A stretch of 20,831 nt of DNA from an uncultured Selenomonas sp. Its GTDB lineage: Bacteria; Bacillota; Negativicutes; Selenomonadales; Selenomonadaceae. Made by a program: the position numbers and the translations under genes. How positions within the stretch are numbered: the first letter of the stretch is position 1; every line of letters starts with the position of its first letter. Below are positions 8,863 to 15,943 of the stretch, one piece after another. The stretch spans positions 1 through 20,831 of the forward strand of contig CAJPRR010000025.1 of the NCBI GenBank assembly GCA_905373085.1. Reading direction: 5' to 3'. Below the pieces are notes generated by a model. It saw nothing but the letters and a program-made list of their open reading frames with translations. It was not told the origin of the DNA and ran no database searches.

Positions 8863-9815
8863 GGGAACACCTCAGGGTAGATGAGCTTCGCCATCATCTC
8901 GAAGGCTTCCGGATAGTGCAGTCCGGGACTCAGGAGGAAGAGATCCTGCGGCAGGTAATAGAGTTTTCCCTGCTGAATTGCAGGAATGCTCTGCCACGCA
9001 GGGCTTTCGGCGATCGTCTTTTCCATGTTTTTCTTGATCTCGTCCATCTTGCCCATGCTCGTGACGAAGATGATGTCAGGATTCTGCTCGACGAGCGTTT
9101 CCATGCTGTAAGGTGCGGCGTCAGGATTCTTCTCCATCGGCGTCATGCCGCTCGCCACATTCTCCCAACCAAGCCTCTTGGCGATCGAGCCTGCGATACT
9201 GCCGTCGAGCTGCACGCTCAATCCCTGCGCCGTGCTGTGCAGGATGGCGACGCGCTTCTTCTCCTTCGGCACGCGCGCGAGGATGCCTTGTATCTTCTCG
9301 TCCATCTCCTTGACAAGCGCCTCGCCCTTCTCCTTTTCGCCCGTCACTTGCGCGAAAATTCCGATCTCGCGCTTCACGTCCTCATAGCTTTTCATGTCGA
9401 TGACGATGGCCGGAATCTTGTTTGCCTCAAATGTCGATACAAGCTTTTCATTCATGCCCTTGTTGATGATGACGAGATCGGGCTGACAAGCCAGCGCCTT
9501 CTCCACGTCGATCTGGTAGACCTCGCCGACACTCGCCTTGTCCTTGGCATAATCGGGCATCTTCGTCTTGGAATCGGGACGTCCTACGACATCGCCTCCC
9601 ACGGCATGAAGCGGCTCAAGGAACGACGCCGACAGCACGACGATGCGCTCGGGCTTCTTTTCAAGCGTGACCTCGCGCCCCATATCGTCCTTGATTACGG
9701 CAAAAGCCGCGCCCTGCCCCGTCTTCGCCGCTTCTTTCGCGCCGCAGCCTGCAAAAAGCGTGAGCGCTACAAGCAAAAGCGCGAGGGCGAAGACCCTGTA
9801 AAAATTTCCGCACAT
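8859..9815 (-). CDS. ABC transporter substrate-binding lipoprotein (BtuF/FecB class)
   Basis: Extracytoplasmic binding protein of 318 residues for the adjacent permease and ATPase. The N-terminus is a lipoprotein signal: a hydrophobic core followed by lipobox LFAGC with the lipidated Cys at residue 24. The body shows the two-lobed class III pattern (DDMGREVTLEKKPERIVVLS, the VYQIDVEKALACQPDLVIIN region, a central linker helix, then PDIIFVTSMG). ATG 9815 is chosen over the ATG at 9836 because a strong AAGGAGGTC lies 6 nt upstream, overlapping the end of cbiL. Linkage to cbiL favours a corrinoid or cobalt-chelate ligand, but iron or haem cannot be excluded. Confidence 0.93.
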   Translation of the reverse strand: MCGNFYRVFALALLLVALTLFAGCGAKEAAKTGQGAAFAVIKDDMGREVTLEKKPERIVVLSASFLEPLHAVGGDVVGRPDSKTKMPDYAKDKASVGEVYQIDVEKALACQPDLVIINKGMNEKLVSTFEANKIPAIVIDMKSYEDVKREIGIFAQVTGEKEKGEALVKEMDEKIQGILARVPKEKKRVAILHSTAQGLSVQLDGSIAGSIAKRLGWENVASGMTPMEKNPDAAPYSMETLVEQNPDIIFVTSMGKMDEIKKNMEKTIAESPAWQSIPAIQQGKLYYLPQDLFLLSPGLHYPEAFEMMAKLIYPEVFP

Positions 9816-9828
9816 GTTCAAGACCTCC

Positions 9829-10530
9829 TTAAGCATTGCGCCGCGTCAGAATCGTCGACAGGTAATTGACCTTCTTATCCTTCTGCGCCTCGATGTCGTC
9901 GATGCGTTCCTCATCGGGCAGGCCGCAGCGGCTCACCATCACGGCATCCTTCGCCAAGCCGCTTTCGCTGAGCATATCAGCGATTTCGGGGAAGTTCTTG
10001 TACACTTTCATCAGGACGGCATTGTCCGTCACAGGCAGGATCTCGGCGATCTTCTTGGGCGAAGCCGTCGCCGGGATGATGGAAAGAATGTCGTTTCCCT
10101 CGACGATCGGATAGCCGAGCTTGCTGCCGATGGCGCAGAAGGCCGGAACGCCCGGTATCGTCTCGATCGTCACTGCCTCATGCTCAAGCAGACGGTAGAC
10201 ATAGATGTAAGTGCTGTAAAACATCGGATCGCCCAAGGTCAGAAACGCCACATTCTTTCCCGCCTCCAAGAGCGCGAGAATCTCTGCCTTGTTCTCCTCC
10301 CAAGCTTCCGTGGATTCAGCAAAGTTCGCGACCATCGGAAACACCTGGTAAACGATCTCGATGTCCCTTTTCAAATAAGGACGCGCGATGGAAAGGGCGA
10401 CGCTGCCGTCCTTCTTCTCCGTCTTGGGCGCGATGAGCACATCCGCCTTCTCCATCGCGCGAATCGCCTTGACCGTCAAAAGCTCCGGGTCTCCCGGTCC
10501 CACGCCGATGCCGAAAAATGTTCCCTTCAT
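9829..10530 (-). CDS. cbiL: Precorrin-2/cobalt-factor II C20-methyltransferase
   Basis: SAM-dependent methylation at C20 of (cobalt-)precorrin-2 in cobalamin synthesis. It has 233 residues, normal for CbiL/CobI. Tetrapyrrole methylase motifs: GIGVGPGDPELLTVKAIRAM at the N-terminus, the FLTLGDPMFYSTYIYVY loop, the ETIPGVPAFCAIGSKLGYPI segment and VMVSRCGLPDE near the end. ATG 10530 is taken because GGAGG lies 6 nt upstream; an upstream in-frame extension to 10605 would run through the leader hairpin and its own ribosome site. It is first in the operon with the ABC importer genes 13 nt downstream. No other cbi/cob genes are in the window, so its partners must lie elsewhere. Confidence 0.93.
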   Translation of the reverse strand: MKGTFFGIGVGPGDPELLTVKAIRAMEKADVLIAPKTEKKDGSVALSIARPYLKRDIEIVYQVFPMVANFAESTEAWEENKAEILALLEAGKNVAFLTLGDPMFYSTYIYVYRLLEHEAVTIETIPGVPAFCAIGSKLGYPIVEGNDILSIIPATASPKKIAEILPVTDNAVLMKVYKNFPEIADMLSESGLAKDAVMVSRCGLPDEERIDDIEAQKDKKVNYLSTILTRRNA

Positions 10531-10553
10531 ACTGTACCTCCTATTGCTTCCAT

Positions 10554-10597
10554 GAAAAAGCCGCTCGAACGGGCATGACTGCACCAGTTTCGAGCGA
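10554..10597 (-). terminator. Terminator-like hairpin in the cbiL leader (possible attenuator)
   Basis: On the minus strand CGCTCGAA pairs with TTCGAGCG (10589-10596 with 10562-10569) around a loop of about 19 nt, followed by CTTTTTC. It lies between the promoter and cbiL, 24 nt before the start codon, where it could stop transcription conditionally. No cobalamin-riboswitch B12 box is recognisable in the leader. Confidence 0.55.
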
Positions 10598-10636
10598 CTT
10601 TTCAATCAGCCTTCAAGGGCAATTCTCCCTGTCGCC

Positions 10637-10665
10637 ATTATATACATTCCTCCACGATAAGGCAA
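10637..10665 (-). promoter_or_regulatory. Sigma-70 promoter of the cbiL-ABC operon
   Basis: Minus strand: TTGCCT -35 (10660-10665), 17-nt spacer, perfect TATAAT -10 (10637-10642). The predicted start near 10630 gives a leader of about 100 nt that includes the terminator-like hairpin. The stretch 10666-10772, up to the end of yraN, shows no gene or clear signal. Confidence 0.75.
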
Positions 10666-10772
10666 GTGCGTCCATAGTACGTTGAGCCGGCCTATACCTA
10701 TAAGAAACGAAAGTCTGCGCTTGGCATGCGTTTTACCGCTGATCATTCAGGCACGCAGAAGGATTGCTTTGC

Positions 10773-11138
10773 CTAAAAGCCTTCAAACTCAAAGGCGTCT
10801 TCATAATGATTCACCGTATAGGATTCGCCGATAACGAGAACCTCGATGACGTCAAAGCGACAGTGTCGCCCTTCCATACCGTACTTCTGCACATACAAGA
10901 AGGCCGTGCGAAAAATGCGATGCCGCTTTCTATACCCTACAGCTTGTGCGGGGACGCCGAAGCGCGTCGGATGGCGCGTCTTGACCTCGATGAAGAGCAA
11001 TGTGCCATCTTCCTCAGCAATGATGTCGATCTCACCCGTCTTCATACGAAATTGCCGTTCCAATATGCGGCAGCCACGCTTTTCCAGATACAGCGCCGCC
11101 GCTTCCTCGCCTCGGTCGCCAAGCCTCTTCGTCGTCAC
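10773..11138 (-). CDS. yraN: YraN/UPF0102 family protein
   Basis: Small protein of 121 residues with a predicted restriction-endonuclease-like nuclease fold. The hallmark pattern is present: GDRGEEAAALYLEKRGCRIL at the N-terminus, then KTGEIDIIAEEDGTLLFIEVKTR, where the E-x-D...E-x-K residues would form the metal site, and the later RFDVIEV strand. Its cellular role is not established, although the family is nearly universal and often sits by rnhB. The start is GTG at 11138 with GGAG 8 nt upstream, overlapping the stop of the previous gene by 4 nt (GTGA), so it is the last gene of the rbgA operon. Confidence 0.92.
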   Translation of the reverse strand: MTTKRLGDRGEEAAALYLEKRGCRILERQFRMKTGEIDIIAEEDGTLLFIEVKTRHPTRFGVPAQAVGYRKRHRIFRTAFLYVQKYGMEGRHCRFDVIEVLVIGESYTVNHYEDAFEFEGF

Positions 11139-11464
11139 CGCGGCAGCTCCGGCTTCTGATGGCGTTTGTCTATGCGATAGACATAGGCGAGAACCTCCGC
11201 CACTGCGCGGTAAAGTTCCGGCGGAATCTCGCGGTCGAGTTCCAAGGCCATCAGCATGTTGACGAGAGACTTGTTCTGGTAGACAGGAATCGCGTTTTTC
11301 TGTGCCGCTGCGAGGATGTTTTCCGCGACGAAACCGCGTCCTTTCGCCACGACTTTCGGAGCTTGCTGCCTTTCCGGCTCATAGCGCAAAGCCACGGCTC
11401 TTTGGTTGGCAACGTCTCGCTCTTCCAGCGGCAAATCTTTATTTTCCATACTCGTGTCCATCAT
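11135..11464 (-). CDS. FlhB C-terminal-domain-like protein (YlqH-like)
   Basis: 109-residue soluble protein matching the cytoplasmic domain of the flagellar type III export gate protein FlhB, without any membrane part. Landmarks: AVALRYEPE, APKVVAKGRGFVAENI, NAIPVYQNKSL and EIPPELYRAVAEVLAYVYRI. The autocleavage motif NPTH of full-length FlhB is replaced by NQRA, so self-cleavage is not expected. B. subtilis has the equivalent ylqH after rnhB and ylqG, supporting orthology of the neighbourhood. It overlaps the FliK-like gene by 4 nt (ATGA) and yraN by 4 nt. It may contact export-apparatus or FliK-like partners, but the function is unknown. Confidence 0.85.
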   Translation of the reverse strand: MMDTSMENKDLPLEERDVANQRAVALRYEPERQQAPKVVAKGRGFVAENILAAAQKNAIPVYQNKSLVNMLMALELDREIPPELYRAVAEVLAYVYRIDKRHQKPELPR

Positions 11465-13578
11465 TCTTTACTACCCGCTATACTGACTTTGAGATCGGTC
11501 AGTTCCAACGCCATCGTACGAAATGATTCCTTGAACTCAGGGATGTACGACTTGAACTCTTCCACGGCGGACGCCTCCGAGAAAAGCACGCGCATGTTGA
11601 GGCTCTTCGCGTCGTATACCTGGCAAGTCAGCTCCACGGCGCCGATATGGTCGGTAAGCACGCAGAGCCTGAGCCACGTTTCCTTGTGCATGCTCCCATC
11701 CTCGGGCGAATACTTCTCCTCGTCATAGACATTGGCATAAGCGGGGAAACTCTGCTTTTCGCCTTCCCCCATATACAATGGCAGCATGAAATTCAGCGAC
11801 CGGTGCACATTGCCCTTGCCGTCCGTCTGAAAAAGACTGCCGCCTTCCATAGAACGCTTCATCGAAGCGGCAAATTCCGCGACATCCTTGCCCGCTCGCT
11901 TGAGCTGCTGCTCCTTCATGTCCTTCACCGCCGTCATGTCGCAGAGCTGCATGAATGCCCAGAGGCGCGGCAGATCGCCGAGATTCTTCTGCACGGCAGC
12001 CTGATTGACGGCAGCAGGAACATTGTTCTGACTGAGGCGCAGGAGGAGCTGCAGCTGCTTCGCTTCCTTGTCCGGCAAGAGCTTTTGCCCGTTGTTGACA
12101 AAATCGCGCAGCAGAGCAGCGTCCTTCTCCGTGAGCGGCATATTCTTCAGCATGAATGCCGCCGTATCCTTCAGACTTTGCATGAGCTGCGGCGTATTCT
12201 GCATCACAGGCGTCTGCCGCGCGGCGGCAGACTTCGTCTCTCCCTGCATATTTGCGGGCGCATCGGCAGGATTTCGCCCCTGCTGCATAGGCTTTTCCTG
12301 GGCTGTATCCTGCACGGCGCCTTCCCGTCTCGTCGGCTGCGGATTCGTCCCCTGCGCCGTCCGAGGCGGCGCTGCCGACTCGGACGGCTTGCCCTCCTGC
12401 GGTGCGCCGCGCATCACCTGCTCGTTCAGCTGTCCCTTGCCCTCGGCAGCATTTCCTTGCCCAAGCGCTTTCTGCTGCTGCGCGCCGCTTTGCTCCTGCG
12501 CTGCATTCGCCTGTCCCTTGCCCTCGGCAGCATTTCCCTGCCCAGGCGCTTTCTGCTGCTGCGCGCTTTCCGAAACGCCGTCCTCAGCATTCTGCGGCAA
12601 GCCCGCTTCCGTTCCCTTGCCGCCCTGCTGCGCTGCGACGCCGTTCTTCACGGGCTGCTGCAAAACTTTTTTCTCATGAGCCGATTCCCCTTCCAACATG
12701 CCCTGCGGAAGATTTTCCTGCGGCGTCTCTTGCTGTGCGGCGATCGTCTTTTTGCCGGCTGTTCTCGGCATCTGTCCCGCCGCTTCCTGCTGCAATGCCT
12801 CCGCATTGCCTTCGCCTGCATCGTGCATCGACGGATTCGCGCCGTTCTCAGCACTCGCACCGTCTTCGGCCGTCATCTGCCCCTGCATGACCGGCGACGC
12901 GCTCTCCTCTCCGGGCCGCGGCATAAAGTACTGCACGAGGGACTTCAGGAAACCGAAGGAATCCGCCTCGCTCGCGCCTCGCTGCGGCTGTGCCTGTGCC
13001 AGAAGCGTCAAGGCCTGCTGCAAGGCTGCAGGCAAATCCTCCAGTGCCTTGGCGTCGAGCAGCTGGAAGGACAGCTTGTTCAAGAGCGCCGGTTCCAAGG
13101 AACTTCCACCCTCCTGTGCCGTCAGAAGCGATTTCAAATTTCGCAGCAACGTCTGCATGCTCTCACTGAAATCGCTGACCTCGACGCCCTTTTCCGCAAG
13201 TGCGCCAAGCTGCGTGAGCATGCGCGAGAGCGTGCCCAGCTGCTCCAAGGAAAAACGCTGGCTCTCCGTCGTGCTGCCCAGTCCCTCTTCCAAGGTCGCA
13301 CTCAACGAAAAAGCGCTTTCCATGACATTGCGGATCACCTTCTGCAGATGATCGGGCAACACTTCCACCGAATCCTCCTGCCCTTGAGAAATCCTTCCGA
13401 GAACGGACGACAAATCCGCAATGGAATTTCGTATGGAGACATTCGTCTCCTTTGCAAAAGGTGAGGACGAAGCGCCGTCCCCTCGCCGCGTTACGGCATC
13501 TGTCGATGCCGTCGTCTGAGGCCGCTGTATGCGCTGCAAAGATCCCGCAGCATTGGCGGCATTTGCTTCCATTGCCAT
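11461..13578 (-). CDS. FliK/YlqG-like protein with long low-complexity middle
   Basis: 705-residue protein in the position of B. subtilis ylqG. Three parts: an N-terminal helical region (about 1-210, beginning with an Ala/Asn-rich stretch), a disordered Q/G/A/E-rich middle (about 220-440) with a 27-residue tandem repeat, and an ordered C-terminal part (about 460-705). The last 100 residues resemble the FliK hook-length-control C-domain: WLRLCVLTDHIGAVELTCQV, then LNMRVLFSEASAVEEF and a final amphipathic stretch. ATG 13578 has GGAGG 9 nt upstream. The gene is co-translated with the FlhB-like gene. FliK and FlhB are functional partners in flagella, so these two paralogues may also interact. The function is inferred only. 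Confidence 0.7.
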   Translation of the reverse strand: MAMEANAANAAGSLQRIQRPQTTASTDAVTRRGDGASSSPFAKETNVSIRNSIADLSSVLGRISQGQEDSVEVLPDHLQKVIRNVMESAFSLSATLEEGLGSTTESQRFSLEQLGTLSRMLTQLGALAEKGVEVSDFSESMQTLLRNLKSLLTAQEGGSSLEPALLNKLSFQLLDAKALEDLPAALQQALTLLAQAQPQRGASEADSFGFLKSLVQYFMPRPGEESASPVMQGQMTAEDGASAENGANPSMHDAGEGNAEALQQEAAGQMPRTAGKKTIAAQQETPQENLPQGMLEGESAHEKKVLQQPVKNGVAAQQGGKGTEAGLPQNAEDGVSESAQQQKAPGQGNAAEGKGQANAAQEQSGAQQQKALGQGNAAEGKGQLNEQVMRGAPQEGKPSESAAPPRTAQGTNPQPTRREGAVQDTAQEKPMQQGRNPADAPANMQGETKSAAARQTPVMQNTPQLMQSLKDTAAFMLKNMPLTEKDAALLRDFVNNGQKLLPDKEAKQLQLLLRLSQNNVPAAVNQAAVQKNLGDLPRLWAFMQLCDMTAVKDMKEQQLKRAGKDVAEFAASMKRSMEGGSLFQTDGKGNVHRSLNFMLPLYMGEGEKQSFPAYANVYDEEKYSPEDGSMHKETWLRLCVLTDHIGAVELTCQVYDAKSLNMRVLFSEASAVEEFKSYIPEFKESFRTMALELTDLKVSIAGSKE
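12431..12567. repeat. Two copies of a ~56-bp coding repeat (81-bp period)
   Basis: Copies at 12431-12486 and 12512-12567 differ at only a few positions. They encode QQQKA(P/L)GQGNAAEGKGQ twice within the disordered middle of the FliK-like protein. The 81-bp period keeps frame, so copy number could vary without breaking the gene. Confidence 0.8.
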
Positions 13579-13606
13579 GAAACGAGTCCTCCGTGAAATC
13601 TTCTAG

Positions 13607-13662
13607 GGAAACGCTGAGAAATGAAGCCATCTCAATCATCATTGAATCTATCAGCGCTTTCC
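13607..13662 (-). promoter_or_regulatory. Long inverted repeat between rnhB and the FliK-like gene
   Basis: GGAAACGCTGA (13607-13617) pairs with TCAGCGCTTTCC (13651-13662) with one bulge, around a 33-nt loop. It fills most of the only sizeable gap (88 nt) in this otherwise tightly packed operon. No T-run follows, so an RNA-processing or translational leader structure is more likely than a terminator. Confidence 0.4.
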
Positions 13663-13666
13663 TGCT

Positions 13667-14434
13667 TCAATACCTTGCCGCCATCGAGCGTATCGGCTCG
13701 AACGACCTTCGATGAATAGGGCAGGAACCGTACTCCTGTAAAGCCGCCAGATGCTCCGCCGTCCCATAGCCCTTATGCTTCTTGAAACCATACTGCGGAT
13801 ATTCCTCATCGTACTTCAGCATCAGGCGATCTCTCGTAACCTTGGCTGCAATCGACGCCGCCGCAATCGACGCCGACTTTGCATCCCCGTGGACAATGGG
13901 AGAAGACGTCATGGGAAGCTTCAAGGGCACGGCATCGAGCAGTACGTGCTGCGGCTGCGGCCGCAGGGCGGAAACAGCCTCGTACATCCCCTGCTTCGTC
14001 GCTTGATAAATATTCCTCTCGTCGATGATCTTCTCTGAAATGCTCACGATTTCCACCGCGACGGCACTTTTCATGATGGCGGAGAAAAGTTCCTCGCGCA
14101 CGGCTGCCGACAACTTCTTCGAATCGTTCAGATGAGGCAAAAAAAGCCCCAAGGGCAAGATGACCGCAGCGACCACCACAGGTCCCGCCAAGGGACCGCG
14201 ACCGGCTTCATCGACGCCCGCCACAAGCGTGCAGCCCTTCTCACGCGCCAGAAATTCATAATGGTACATCGCTTCAACACGGGCGCGTTCCTGCGTCTCC
14301 CGCTCCCAACGATGCACCAGCTTCCGGACGCCCGTGCGCGAATCCGATCGGCATTGCTCCTGCAGCTCCTCCGTCCACCGCCCCGCATGATAAAGGCGCT
14401 CCAATTCTTTTATCGTCATTTCTGCTCCATCCAT
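13667..14434 (-). CDS. rnhB: Ribonuclease HII
   Basis: Endonuclease that cuts the RNA strand of RNA-DNA hybrids and single ribonucleotides in DNA. It has 255 residues from ATG 14434, the same size as the B. subtilis enzyme. Catalytic block LVAGVDEAGRGPLAGPVV supplies the first Asp-Glu pair; HVLLDAVPL and HGDAKSASIAAASIAAKVTRD supply the other acidic residues. An N-terminal helical extension of about 70 residues is typical of Firmicute RnhB. The start is ambiguous: ATG 14434 overlaps the rbgA stop by one base (TAATG), while ATG 14419 (five codons in) has GGAG 5 nt upstream. Both leave the enzyme complete. Confidence 0.96.
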   Translation of the reverse strand: MDGAEMTIKELERLYHAGRWTEELQEQCRSDSRTGVRKLVHRWERETQERARVEAMYHYEFLAREKGCTLVAGVDEAGRGPLAGPVVVAAVILPLGLFLPHLNDSKKLSAAVREELFSAIMKSAVAVEIVSISEKIIDERNIYQATKQGMYEAVSALRPQPQHVLLDAVPLKLPMTSSPIVHGDAKSASIAAASIAAKVTRDRLMLKYDEEYPQYGFKKHKGYGTAEHLAALQEYGSCPIHRRSFEPIRSMAARY

Positions 14435-15342
14435 TAACCGCCGTCCACTTCCTCCGCTGCTTCCGTCGGCGGCGCCTCAAAACTGATCTTGCCAAACTTC
14501 CCCATGCGAAATTCGGACAGAAGGATGTGCTGCACCTTCTCAAAATTGATGCGCCCGCCCTTCAAAAGACAGCCGCGCTTACGCCCGACAGCCTCCATAA
14601 GTTCCTCCGTAGACGCAGGAAGCATCTCCTTGAATTTGAACCGTTCTCGCAAGCGTTCCGGATGATCGCGCCGCAAAGCCGCGAGAAGCAAGTGCGCCAC
14701 GTTCTCCAAATCGTAGATCTCATCATTGACCGCGCCGGTAAACGCCAGCTTAAGTCCGACCGCAGGATCTTCAAACTTCGGCCAAAGGATTCCCGGCGTG
14801 TCAAGGAGATCGACGTCCGCCCCGATGCGAATCCACTGCTTCGCACGCGTGACGCCGGGCTTGTCCGCCGTCTTTGCTTTCGCCGCGCCTGCCAGACGAT
14901 TGATCAGAGATGACTTTCCGACGTTCGGTATACCAAGAATCATCACTCGTGCCTTGCGTGCCGCAACCCCCTTCGACACCAGCCTTTCCGTACGATACTT
15001 CGCCGCCTTCTCTATGAGTGCCAAAAGCTCCTTCATGCCCTTCCCCGTCACAGAATCGAGCGCAGCCGTCGGAAGCTTCTGCGCACGGAAATACGCCAGC
15101 CAGCGCTTCGTCATCTTCTCATCCGCCAGATCCTTCTTGTTGAGCGCCACAATGCGCGGCTTATCGCCAACGATCTCCCGCAGCATGGGATTCGCGCTCG
15201 CCGCTGGAATCCGCGCGTCGAGCAGTTCGACGACGACGTCTACAAGCTTCAGATTCTCCTCCACCAGTTCCCGCGCCTTCTTCATGTGGCCCGGATACCA
15301 TTGGATGATAGGCAGGTCATTTTTCCTGTCATTTTCCATCAT
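14434..15342 (-). CDS. rbgA: Ribosome biogenesis GTPase RbgA (YlqF)
   Basis: GTPase needed for a late step of 50S assembly. The G motifs are circularly permuted, as expected: NKKD G4 at 68-71, then G1 GIPNVGKSS at 137-145, and DTPG G3 at 181-184. The N-terminal WYPGHM signature is at 15-20, with the catalytic-type His at 19. The C-terminal RNA-binding domain (about 230-300) includes RGCLLKGGRINFEKV. ATG 15342 (302 residues) has AAAGGAA 8 nt upstream; a TTG at 15360 would put that site inside the protein. It is first in the rbgA-rnhB operon. The upstream neighbour is accessory DNA rather than the rplS/lepB often seen here. Confidence 0.97.
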   Translation of the reverse strand: MMENDRKNDLPIIQWYPGHMKKARELVEENLKLVDVVVELLDARIPAASANPMLREIVGDKPRIVALNKKDLADEKMTKRWLAYFRAQKLPTAALDSVTGKGMKELLALIEKAAKYRTERLVSKGVAARKARVMILGIPNVGKSSLINRLAGAAKAKTADKPGVTRAKQWIRIGADVDLLDTPGILWPKFEDPAVGLKLAFTGAVNDEIYDLENVAHLLLAALRRDHPERLRERFKFKEMLPASTEELMEAVGRKRGCLLKGGRINFEKVQHILLSEFRMGKFGKISFEAPPTEAAEEVDGG

Positions 15343-15434
15343 GATGTATATTCCTTTCAAGCCTTGATTTTACTGGATTCTTACAGCATACGCCTAAGTA
15401 TAAAACAAAGAAATCATAATTTATCGCTATCCAT

Positions 15435-15443
15435 ACTATATCA
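15435..15443 (-). promoter_or_regulatory. Candidate extended -10 promoter for rbgA
   Basis: Minus strand TGATATAGT: TATAGT (15435-15440) with the TGN extension, in an AT-rich stretch, no good -35. A second candidate, TATACT at 15397-15402, also lacks a -35. One of them is needed because a strong terminator closes the upstream transcription unit. Confidence 0.4.
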
Positions 15444-15466
15444 TATTTTAGCGTAAAAACCCATAA

Positions 15467-15506
15467 ACGGGAGACGAACGGGAGACGAAAACGTAAAACG
15501 GGAGAC
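15467..15506. repeat. Three direct copies of ACGGGAGAC
   Basis: Copies at 15467-15475, 15478-15486 and 15498-15506; the first two start 11 bp apart (one helical turn), the third 20 bp further. They lie between the terminator and the rbgA promoter. They could be binding boxes or debris at the island edge. Confidence 0.6.
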
Positions 15507-15508
15507 AG

Positions 15509-15541
15509 AAAAACAGCCCCGAAGCCGAAGCCTCGGGGCTG
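15509..15541 (-). terminator. Rho-independent terminator of the leftward island genes
   Basis: Minus strand: CAGCCCCGA pairs with TCGGGGCTG and the stem continues by three pairs to a TTCG tetraloop, followed by TTTTTC. It lies 13 nt after the 110-residue gene and insulates rbgA from island transcription. Confidence 0.9.
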
Positions 15542-15554
15542 CAATACTGGATCG

Positions 15555-15887
15555 TTATCCCACTGCCGCATTCCCCGGCTCGCCTGCCGGTTCTGCCGTA
15601 CCCTTACCCTGTGCCTCCATCGACTTTTTCAGGGTCAGCTTGACGAGCCACATCGCGACGCGCAGCAGTCCGGGAAGCACAATACCTTCGCCCCAGCGCA
15701 CCCAAGCACGCTCGTCGCGCTTTGCATCCTCTTCCAGCTTGGAGGCATAGCCTTTTACTGCTACCTCCATGACCGGCAGCCCCTCGGCAATAACTGCCGC
15801 CGTCACGCGCTGCTTTGCCTCTTCCGACATGGCAGCCTTCCTCAATTCCTCAACGATAGAGTCGCGCGTTTCCGTCCACTTGCTCAT
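15555..15887 (-). CDS. Hypothetical protein with one hydrophobic segment
   Basis: 110 residues, not recognised. The N-terminal 65 residues are charged and helical (KWTETRDSIVEELRKAAM). A hydrophobic amphipathic segment follows at about 68-86 (GIVLPGLLRVAMWLVKLTL). The C-terminal tail is rich in Gly, Ala, Pro and Glu. This could be a small membrane-associated or phage-derived protein, but no family can be named. ATG 15887 has AGGAGG 8 nt upstream, which makes it a convincing real gene. It is preceded by a GC-rich hairpin shared with another island gene and followed by a strong terminator, so it ends the leftward unit. Confidence 0.75.
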   Translation of the reverse strand: MSKWTETRDSIVEELRKAAMSEEAKQRVTAAVIAEGLPVMEVAVKGYASKLEEDAKRDERAWVRWGEGIVLPGLLRVAMWLVKLTLKKSMEAQGKGTAEPAGEPGNAAVG

Positions 15888-15895
15888 AATAATAT

Positions 15896-15935
15896 CCTCC
15901 TCTCTACGCCGCCCCCGCTGGATTGCGAGGGCGGC
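15896..15935 (-). repeat. Leader repeat copy 1 (GC-rich hairpin plus ribosome site)
   Basis: Minus strand: GCCGCCC...GGGCGGC hairpin followed by GTAGAGAGGAGG, directly before the 110-residue gene. The second copy is at 16431-16468. The two match through TACGCCGCCCC(C)GCTGGAT on the plus strand. There is no T-run, so this is probably not a terminator. Confidence 0.65.
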
Positions 15936-15943
15936 TTCGGCTG

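Noticed and set aside
10527..10553. 8-codon upstream frame (MEAIGGTV) overlapping the cbiL start by 4 nt
   Set aside because: No ribosome site of its own was found; probably chance.
10530..10605. N-terminal extension of cbiL to 10605
   Set aside because: It would run through the leader hairpin and the GGAGG site that serves ATG 10530, and the family begins at MKGTFFGIGVGPGD.
10531..10772. Cobalamin riboswitch upstream of cbiL
   Set aside because: Neither the B12 box (AGCCAGGAGACC-like) nor the conserved core was found. Only a terminator-like hairpin remains.
10666..10772. tRNA or other structured RNA between yraN and the cbiL promoter
   Set aside because: No cloverleaf, CCA end or conserved T-loop was found; only short weak stems.
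11647..13464. 605-codon plus-strand frame opposite the FliK-like gene
   Set aside because: Arg/Leu-rich translation produced by the antisense of Gln/Ala/Glu-rich codons. The minus-strand gene has a ribosome site and start-stop coupling on one side.
15467..15506. CRISPR-like array
   Set aside because: Only three 9-bp repeats with spacings of 2 and 11 bp, and no cas genes.
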